Shown: piece after piece, positions 53,580 through 61,401 of the stretch
Layout: each line of letters starts with the position of its first letter
Position numbering within the stretch: position 1 is the stretch's first letter
NCBI RefSeq assembly: GCF_000003195.3
Contig: NC_012878.2
Span: forward strand, 15,803,262 to 15,867,261
DNA: 64,000 bases
Origin: Sorghum bicolor
Taxonomy: Eukaryota; Streptophyta; Magnoliopsida; Poales; Poaceae
Direction: 5' to 3'
The notes under the pieces: model-generated
What the model was told of the DNA's origin: nothing
Seen by the model: the letters and a program-made list of their open reading frames with translations, nothing else
The model's database searches: none
Made by a program: the position numbers and the translations under genes

Positions 53580-53653
53580 TGTTGATGGTTCTTAAGTATC
53601 AATTTTAATTTTCAAATAAACAAGAAAAAGGACCAATATGCAAACAACACCTG
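53580..53653 (+). repeat. First 74 bp of D 3' LTR
   Basis: TGTTGATGGTTCTTAAG onward matches the D 5' LTR up to CAAACAACACCTG, where E begins at 53654. ACCTG (53649-53653) should be the E target duplication; the rest of the LTR is outside the window. Confidence 0.88.
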
Positions 53654-54342
53654 TGTTGACACCATTTTTGGGCACGTGTCCAGGATGGCAGGATAGGGTG
53701 GCAGTACGATGCGGGTTGCTGATAAGGATGGTTGCCGATGAGGGAAAGGTGGAATGTGACTAAGTCCTCAGGCAGTAATATGGTGCCGATGACCAAGTAA
53801 AAAGGTCTGCCGATGACTATGGCAAGGAGATTGCCGATGACGCGAAGGAGGAGTCCGGAAGCTGCCAGTTGTCATGTGGAGGAGTTTCGGTTTGTCACGA
53901 AGGATGGTTTTATTATTTCCTTAGTTATTCGCATTGTTTTGTATACGGGTTCCGTGTAATTTGGAATTCGAATTCTAATCGTGTCTGGTCGTAGCTCTTT
54001 GAGCAGGGTATAAATATAAGCCCTAGGACCTTGTAATCAAGACATCTATCAATCAATCAAACACACGTTTTTACTCATATTCCAGCATTTACTTTTCGAC
54101 GACTTCGTCATACGTTTTCTTTTTACTACGAGTTCTTAGGAATTCGTCGACTCAAGCTCGGCGTATCCTCAAGTTCCGCGTGAGTACCTCTTAGCCGTGA
54201 CATCCGGGCGCATCGCTGTTGTCAGGACTAAAGTATTCGAGTTATCACCTTTGCCGATAGTAAGGTCAAATCGGCTGGCACGCCTTAACGTTTGGATCGG
54301 GTATTAGCCCTTTGTGTTTGCAGACTAGTTTTTGCATCAACA
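53654..54342 (+). repeat. 5' LTR of E (689 bp)
   Basis: TGTTGACACC..GCATCAACA. TATAAATA at 54009-54016. Four TGCCGATGA-type words occur between 53730 and 53845. Confidence 0.9.
54009..54016 (+). promoter_or_regulatory. TATA box in 5' LTR of E
   Basis: TATAAATA in CAGGGTATAAATATAAGCCC. Confidence 0.65.
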
Positions 54343-54349
54343 CATCTTT

Positions 54350-54367
54350 TGGCACGCCCGGTGGGAC
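54350..54367 (+). other. Primer binding site of E
   Basis: TGGCACGCCCGGTGGGAC, seven bases after the LTR. tRNA not assigned. Confidence 0.8.
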
Positions 54368-54388
54368 AGATTCAAGATCAAGATCAAC

Positions 54389-57300
54389 ATGTCGATCTCT
54401 GACCTCGATCAAGACAACGTCATCCCCGTGACGGAAGCCAACCTCAAGGATGAGCAGAAGCAAGCTATTGCCCAAGCCATGGAAGAGTTCAAGCAGCAAT
54501 GCCTGAAGTCTTTCAGCATAAACAGGAGCGGCGAAGTGGTCCAGAAAGATGCACTGCCGGCACCACGGCAGGTCACCTTTGACGCCAATCCTGGCAAGCT
54601 TCAAGACATGGTTGACAATGCCATCAATCGAGCGCTGATTAACCAAGCTGGTGTACTGTCTAATACGGTTTTCAACGCCGTGGCAAGAACCTTCAAGGAA
54701 GGACAAATCCCGCCGGATTATGTGGGCCCTTCCCATCATCAACCCACGGCACCAGAGGTCATGGCTCCATCGGCTGCCTTGACGAGTGCAAGTGCACAGT
54801 CTGCCGTCCCTCCAAGTACATTGGGGACTACTGGTGCACTATCTATGCCGATGGCAACCAACCCACAAATTTCAGTTGGGCAGCATAAACTGACAACAGA
54901 TATGTTGGCATCGGCAATGTCGGGATTAACTCTTCCTCCCAACTGGTGGGGTTATGGTATGCCTCCAGAGTTGACGCCGGGAACGTCACAGATAACTGAC
55001 ATGAGGGGCAAAACTCCTATGACATCGGCACCTTCCAATGTGCCGGTGAACCAGAGTCCTCGGTATACCACAACTACTACTGCAAGGCCTCACACTGGAA
55101 ATCCTCAAGATTCAATGTTCCAGATGCCCAACGCATCGGCAGAGTCAATGCTGATGCAACAGAGGCCTATGGCCCAGTCGGGGTATGTCAATTCAACGAC
55201 GATACCCAATTACCAATCATCGGCAGCACCTATGCCGATGAACGCTAATAATGGATGGCTTGGACAGCAAGCCTTTCCACAGTCGCCCCAGCAGGGTTAT
55301 CAGACTACGGGGTTCCAGCAAGGGCAGGTTTATCCCGGGTTCCAAGGTCAGGGAATTCCCAACCAGCCAATAAATTTTGGACAGCAACTCGGAGGACAGC
55401 CAATCGGTGGACAGCAGTTTGGTAGTCCGCAGATTGGAGGACAGGTAACCAATACGATGTTCCATACAGGTCACGTCCCAAACAGACACGTGGAGGTTCG
55501 CCACCAAGTGTCGGATCCGCAGCCGCCTCATCGGCAAGATGCCGATGCTTATTGGGCCGATAAGATTGCTGAAGTAATGAGGGAACAATTTGGGATAAAA
55601 CCCAAAGTCAACACTTATTCTTATCGGACACCGTATCCTCCAGCGTATGATTTGATCCCGCTTCCACATCGGTACAAGGTACCAGATTTTACCAAGTTTT
55701 CCGGACAAGACGACACGTCAACCATGGAGCATGTCAACAGGTTCATTATTCAATGTGGAGAGGCTGGTAACAGGGACGAATTAAGGGTTCGTCTATTTTC
55801 GTCATCACTGTCTGGATCGGCCTTTACTTGGTTCATATCGTTACCTCCCAACTCAGTAATTACTTGGGCCGATCTAGAGAAGCAATTCCACAGATACTTC
55901 TTCTCGGGGGTTCATGAGAAGAAGATCACCGACTTGGTCAAGTTGAGGCAACGTAATGATGAGTCGGTTGAGGGATTCGAGAGGTCAAGAATAAATGCTA
56001 TAGCCTGGTTCTGGATGATCGGCAGCTAGCCGATTTGGCTTTCCAGGGTTTGTTGCCACATATCAGGGATAAGTATGCATCTCAAGAGTTCGAGAGTTTA
56101 AGTCATTTGGTGCAGAGGATATCTGATCAAGACATCAAGCCTTTCGAGCCTAAGAGGGCATGGAATAAGAAAGTGTCATTTGTTGACGAAGCAACAAGCT
56201 CAGATTCCGACGAGGAACCAGTAATCGGTTTGGCAGAGTGGGTAAAAAACAAGAAGCCGATGTCTTGTCCTTTTGGGCAGAAAGAACCAGAGAAGTTTGC
56301 TTTTGACACCGCCAAGGCCGATAGGATATTTGACTTTCTACTTCAGGAAGGTCAAATCAAACTGTCACCTAACCATGTGATCCCGTCGGCAGAAGAGTTG
56401 AAGAGGATGAGATATTGCAAGTGGCATAATGCAACTTCACATGACACCAACGAGTGCAAAGTATTCAGACAACAGCTGCAATCGGCTATAGAGTCGGGGA
56501 GAATCAAGTTTGACAGTTCTAAAGCCCAGAAGCCGATGAAGATAGACCAACATCCTTTCCCAACAAACATGTTGGACGCTAAGGGGAAGGCTAAGGTCTT
56601 AACGTCGGAGACAGCTGAGAAGAGTGCATCGGTAGATCCTCAGCATCAAGTTACTACCGCCGATGCAAGAAGTAAGGGCTTGGTCCAGGAAGGAGCTAGC
56701 TCAGGAAGACTTCCTCGGTCTGGTATTGTCATAACTCATAGAAGGCCTCGAGAGAGATGGCAACAACGGGAAGATCGATATCGGCGCCAGCAGGAAGATT
56801 ATCAACGGGAAGAACAAAGACGCCGACAGGAGTGGAATCGGCACAGGGATCATTGGAATTGCCCATTCTTCATCCATTGTTGGGAGGAAAATATCAAGCT
56901 TCCTACTGTCAGAGACTGCCCTGAATGCAACGGTTATGATCGGTACGATAGGAACGATCGGCGTTATCATGATGATGAACGGCGATTTAATGGGCCAATC
57001 AGAGGAAGGGCGTCAGTTCATGATCGGCTGGGGGGCAGGCTTAGTGTTCGCGATCGGCTCGGTGACCGTGTCCAGTATTTTCCCAGGAACCAGGAAGAGC
57101 TTGAGGAAATGGCTAATGCACGGGTTCCCGATGAGTTCATATTTTGCAGAGATGCTAATACACATCGTATGGAGTCAAGGGAGAACCGACGCCCGGCAGT
57201 AAGGCAAAGGCCACTTCCTCCATGGTGCCCTCAAGGACTAACCAAGACACAGAAAAGGAGGTTGCAACGAGAAAGGCAAGAGGAGTTAAATAAAGGAGAG

Positions 57301-58023
57301 AGTTCTGAAAGTCGGCAGTCTGCAGACACTAAGAAGGAAGGTCCATCGGCAAGCGTCAACATGGTATTCATGTTGCCGATGGAGTTTCTTGCACCAGCCA
57401 GTGACGATGAGTTGGGATTTTCTGATCAGATAGCTCAATTGGCTCTGGATCCGATGACGGCTATCTTTGAGAAACCTGCCGATAACGAGAGGCAGCATCT
57501 TAAAGCTTTGTTCCTCAAAGGAAGGGTTGATGGGCAGCCAATGACTAAGATCCTAGTTGATGGTGGAGCTGCTATTAATATTATGCCGTATGCAGTATAT
57601 CGGAAGCTTGGGAAAGGGGATCAAGATTTGACCAAGACCGATATGATGCTCAAAGACTTTGAGGGAAACGTGTCTCCGGTCAAGGGGGCGATATGTGCAG
57701 AGTTGACCATCGGCAGCAAAACCTTCCCAACAACCTTTTTCGTGATCAGCGGAAAAGGTGCCTACAATTTATTATTGGGGAGAGATTGGATTCATGCCAA
57801 TTGTTGTGTCCCATCTACAATGCATCAGTGCTTGGTTCAGTGGGTAGGTGACAAGATTGAGATCGTCCCAGGGGATTCTTCTTATGTTATCGCATCGGCA
57901 GAAGCGGATACTTATGAAAAGACTAGGTGCATTTCAGGAGAAGTTTGGGAGAAAGATTTTCTCAAAGTTGCCGATTATGAGATTCCACCGATCCAAGCAG
58001 TCGGTTCTGACGACGGTTTTTAA
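54389..58023 (+). pseudogene. gag: Gag-protease of E, single frameshift
   Basis: Start ATG 54389 (MSISDLDQDNVIPVTEAN), shortly after the primer site; the frame is open a little upstream. N-terminal domain, a Q/P/G-rich spacer (GGQPIGGQQFGSPQIGG), then the gag core (GQDDTSTMEHVNRFIIQCGE, SGSAFTWFISLPPNSV). After ESVEGFE a 13-bp deletion relative to I (near 55980) shifts the frame, with a stop at 56027-56029; reading resumes in the other frame and continues unbroken to 58023. This second part has a zinc-finger-like CKWHNATSHDTNEC, an arginine-rich stretch (RRQQEDYQREEQRRRQEW), a cysteine-rich CPECNGYDRYDR piece, and the protease (LVDGGAAINIMP at about 57550, NLLLGRDWIHAN). DGG replaces the usual D-T/S-G, as in I. 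Confidence 0.88.
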
Positions 58024-61000
58024 TGGATAGATTCGCCGATGATGGAAAATTAGGCCAGGGATTCACATCGGCCGATGATTTGGTAGAAGTAGATATAGGA
58101 AGTGGTGATAAGCCTAGGCCTACTTTTATTAGTGCTAAACTAGATCCTGAGTGTAAACGGCAATTAACTAGTTTGTTAAAGGAATATAAAGATTGCTTTG
58201 CTTGGGATTATACAGAGATGCCTGGTTTAGACCGATCAATTGTTGAACATCGGTTACCCATTAAGTCTGGATTTCGGTCACATCAGCAACCAGCCCGCCG
58301 ATGTAATCCTAACATTCTACCTGACATTAAGGCCGAAATCACTAAACTTATTGAAGCTAAGTTTATTCGGCAGTGTCGGTATGCCGAATGGATTTCCAAT
58401 GTCGTCCCGGTTTACAAAAAGAACGGGAAGCTTCGGGTGTGCATTGATTTCAGGAATCTCAATAAAGCTACGCCGATGGATGGATACCCAATGCCTGTCG
58501 CCGATCTACTGGTTGATGCTGCGGCTGGCCATCGGGTCATCAGCTTCATGGATGGTAATGCGGGTTACAATCAAATATTCATGGCAGAAGAGGATATTCC
58601 AAAAACCGCATTCAGGTGTCCTGGTCATGTTGGACTATTTGAATGGATAGTCATGACTTTTGGGTTAAGGAATGCCGGTGCTACTTATCAAAGGGCTATG
58701 AATTTTATATTTCATGAGTTCATCGGCAAGATCGTAGAAATTTATATTGATGATGTGGTGGTCAAGTCTGGAGATTTCTCAAAGCATCTTGCCGATTTAC
58801 GAAGAGTGTTGGAGTGCACAAGGAAGCATGGATTGAAGATGAATCCCAACAAGTGTGCATTTGGTGTATCGGCAGGGCAGTTTCTTGGTTTCATGGTACA
58901 TCAGAGGGGTATTGAAATTAGTCGAAGATCTATTGATGCCATCAATAAAATAGTGGCCCCTACCAATAAAACCGAGCTCCAATATTTGATCGGCAAAGTG
59001 AATTTTATCAGAAGATTTATATCGAATTTATCTGGGAGAATTCGTGCTTTCAGTCCTCTTCTAAAATTGGGAGCCGATCAGGAGTTTGTTTGGGGAGAAG
59101 AACAGCAGTTGGCTCTAGATGAAATCAAAAAGTATCTAGTAAATCCTCCAGTTTTAGTTCCACCTCAACAAGGGAAACCCTTCAAATTATACTTATCTAC
59201 CGATGGATCGGTTATCGGCTCAGCTTTGGTTCAGGAGTTTGAAGGGAAAGAGAGAGTAATTTATTATTTGAGTAGGAGGTTGATTGATGCTGAAACCAGG
59301 TATTCGGCCATCGAGAAGCTGTGCTTATGCTTATATTTTTCATGTATCAAGCTAAGACATTACCTATTGTCGGCCGAATGTGCTGTTATTTGCAAAGATG
59401 ACGTAGTCCGATACATGCTATCTATGCCAATTATGAGTGGAAGGATCGGTAAATGGATTTTAGCGCTGTCAGAATTCGATTTGCGTTACGAATCGGCTAA
59501 GGCGGTCAAAGGGCAGGTTATGGCCGATTTTGTGACTCAACATTGCGGCCTAGTGGAAACCTTGGAAATTGCACCCTGGACGCTCTTCTTTGATGGATCT
59601 ACCTGTGATCGGGGAGCAGGAATCGGCATTGTGTCAGTTTCTCCTAAGGGGAGGAAGTATGAATTTTCCTTACCGATTGTTGCTACATCAACAAATAATC
59701 AGGCTGAGTATCAAGCTCTGATCAAGGGATTGGAGTTGTTAAGAGAAGTTCGTGCTGATGCTGTTGAAGTATTCGGGGATTCCATGTTGGTTATAAATCA
59801 ATTAGCCGGAAGCTATGAATGCCGAAGTGAAGTTCTCATAACCTATTTCGAGAAAAGTATGCAACTGTTAAAGGAATTCAAAAACTTCCGATTGGAGCAT
59901 GTTCCCCGATTGCATAATGAGGACGCTAATCGGTTAGCCCAGCATGCCTCGGGATATCAGCCAATGATTAATGCAACATCGGCAGTCAGTGCCGGTGACT
60001 GGAGGAAAGAGATTGTCGACTATCTAGAAGATCCATCTAAGAAAGTTGGAAGACGGGTTCGATTTCAAGCGACCAAGTATGTGCTCCTTGAAAATGAATT
60101 GTATTATCGAACTATCGACGGAATTCTTCTCCGATGCTTGGGTGATGATGAAGCCAGAAGTTTAATGGGGGAAATCCATGAAGGAGTGTGTGGAGCGCAT
60201 CAGTCAGCTTTCAAGATGAAGTGGATGATTCGAAGGAATGGATATTTTTGGCCAACCATACTTGAAGATTGTTTTAAATATTTTAAGGGATGTCAAGGTT
60301 GTCAAAAGTTCGGTAATATCCAGAGAGCACCTGCATCGGCCATGAATCCTATAATAAAACCTTGGCCGTTCCGGGGGTGGGCCATCGATCTGATCGGCCA
60401 GATTTATCCACCATCTAGCAAAGGGCATAAGTTCATTCTAGTTGCCACTGACTATTTCACTAAGTGGGTCGAAGCTATTCCCTTGAAGAAGGTCACATCG
60501 GCCAATATGATTGATTTTGTGAAGGAGCATATTATTTACCGATTTGGGATTCCCCAAACGATTACTACCGATCAGGGCACCATGTTCACGTCAGGGGAGT
60601 TCGATGAATTCGCAATCGGTATGGGAATTAAAGTGTTGAATTCCTCTCCTTACTATGCTCAAGCCAACGGACAGGCCGAAGCGTCTAACAAAGGAATTAT
60701 CAAGCTTATTAAACGAAAGATTGAAGAAAATCCTAGGCGGTGGCATACATTGTTAAATGAAGCACTGTGGTCTTATCGGATGGCTTGCCATGGATCAACC
60801 AAGGTGTCACCCTATCAATTGGTGTATGGACATGATGCAGTATTGCCTTGGGAGATTAAGGCTGGATCTAGGCGATTATCTTTTCAAGATCAATTGGCTG
60901 CCGATGATTATGCCACTTTGATGACCGATGAGTTAGATGATTTAGCAGGACATCGGTTAAAGGCCTTAATGAGTATAGAAGAAAATAAGAAGAGAGTTGC

Positions 61001-61256
61001 TAGATGGTATGATAAAAAAGTAAAGGCTAAGGAGTTTGCCGATGGGGATTTGGTATGGAAGTTGATTTTGCCAGTCGGGACTAAAAGTTTGAAGTTTGGG
61101 AAGTGGTCTCCTAATTGGGAAGGTCCTTATCGGATAAGACATTCAGCTCCTGGTAATGCCTATATTCTAGAAACTCTCGAAGGAGTTGAATTTCCCAGAG
61201 CATTAAATGGCAAATATTTGAAGAAGTACTACCCCAGCATATGGATCGACGCATAA
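58023..61256 (+). CDS. pol: Pol of E: RT, RNase H, archaeal-type RNase H, integrase (1077 aa, intact)
   Basis: Unbroken frame. ATG 58023 overlaps the gag-protease stop by one base (TAATG). RT spans about residues 60-300, with VCIDFRNLNKATP, FMDGNAGYNQI, MTFGLRNAGATYQRAM and YIDD at 241-244. RNase H follows, with its first Asp near 394 (LSTDGSVIGSALVQEF) and SRRLIDAETRYSAIEKLCL. A second RNase H of the archaeal type begins near 520 (LFFDGSTCDRGAGIGIV, Asp 524; NNQAEYQALIKGLELL), a mark of the Tat group. Integrase: zinc finger from about residue 726 (CGAHQ ... CQGCQKFGN), then catalytic Asp 789, Asp 850 and Glu 886 (WAIDLIGQ, TTDQGTMF, GQAEASN), giving the D-D35-E spacing. All visible catalytic residues are present. 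The C-terminus ends YYPSIWIDA. Confidence 0.93.
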   Translation: MDRFADDGKLGQGFTSADDLVEVDIGSGDKPRPTFISAKLDPECKRQLTSLLKEYKDCFAWDYTEMPGLDRSIVEHRLPIKSGFRSHQQPARRCNPNILPDIKAEITKLIEAKFIRQCRYAEWISNVVPVYKKNGKLRVCIDFRNLNKATPMDGYPMPVADLLVDAAAGHRVISFMDGNAGYNQIFMAEEDIPKTAFRCPGHVGLFEWIVMTFGLRNAGATYQRAMNFIFHEFIGKIVEIYIDDVVVKSGDFSKHLADLRRVLECTRKHGLKMNPNKCAFGVSAGQFLGFMVHQRGIEISRRSIDAINKIVAPTNKTELQYLIGKVNFIRRFISNLSGRIRAFSPLLKLGADQEFVWGEEQQLALDEIKKYLVNPPVLVPPQQGKPFKLYLSTDGSVIGSALVQEFEGKERVIYYLSRRLIDAETRYSAIEKLCLCLYFSCIKLRHYLLSAECAVICKDDVVRYMLSMPIMSGRIGKWILALSEFDLRYESAKAVKGQVMADFVTQHCGLVETLEIAPWTLFFDGSTCDRGAGIGIVSVSPKGRKYEFSLPIVATSTNNQAEYQALIKGLELLREVRADAVEVFGDSMLVINQLAGSYECRSEVLITYFEKSMQLLKEFKNFRLEHVPRLHNEDANRLAQHASGYQPMINATSAVSAGDWRKEIVDYLEDPSKKVGRRVRFQATKYVLLENELYYRTIDGILLRCLGDDEARSLMGEIHEGVCGAHQSAFKMKWMIRRNGYFWPTILEDCFKYFKGCQGCQKFGNIQRAPASAMNPIIKPWPFRGWAIDLIGQIYPPSSKGHKFILVATDYFTKWVEAIPLKKVTSANMIDFVKEHIIYRFGIPQTITTDQGTMFTSGEFDEFAIGMGIKVLNSSPYYAQANGQAEASNKGIIKLIKRKIEENPRRWHTLLNEALWSYRMACHGSTKVSPYQLVYGHDAVLPWEIKAGSRRLSFQDQLAADDYATLMTDELDDLAGHRLKALMSIEENKKRVARWYDKKVKAKEFADGDLVWKLILPVGTKSLKFGKWSPNWEGPYRIRHSAPGNAYILETLEGVEFPRALNGKYLKKYYPSIWIDA

Positions 61257-61401
61257 AAGTTTAAATGCCGATAACACTCCTATCGGCTGGATTTAAATGT
61301 TCGAGGGCAGACTTAATGTTTCAAAAGATGCCGATAACAGTCTTATCGGCTAGACTAAAAGCTGAAGGCGGAAAAACAAAGGTGTGTCGCCGATGAAAGC
61401 T
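61257..61401. other. Gap between pol stop and the antisense gene
   Basis: 145 bp between two convergent reading frames. It holds several GCCGATAACA / TATCGGCT words and shared 3' UTR sequence. Confidence 0.6.

Larger units (their letters stand above)
40576..53653 (+). mobile_element. Athila-like element D, interrupted by K and truncated by E
   Basis: Plus-strand sister of C: 5' LTR, tRNA-Asp primer site, gag-protease, RT-RNase H, integrase, small coiled-coil ORF, 3' non-coding DNA (split by K), PPT, and the first 74 bp of the 3' LTR, where E has inserted. It sits in the copia LTR J2; CTCAC (40571-40575) should be its target duplication, the other copy being outside the window. Confidence 0.92.
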
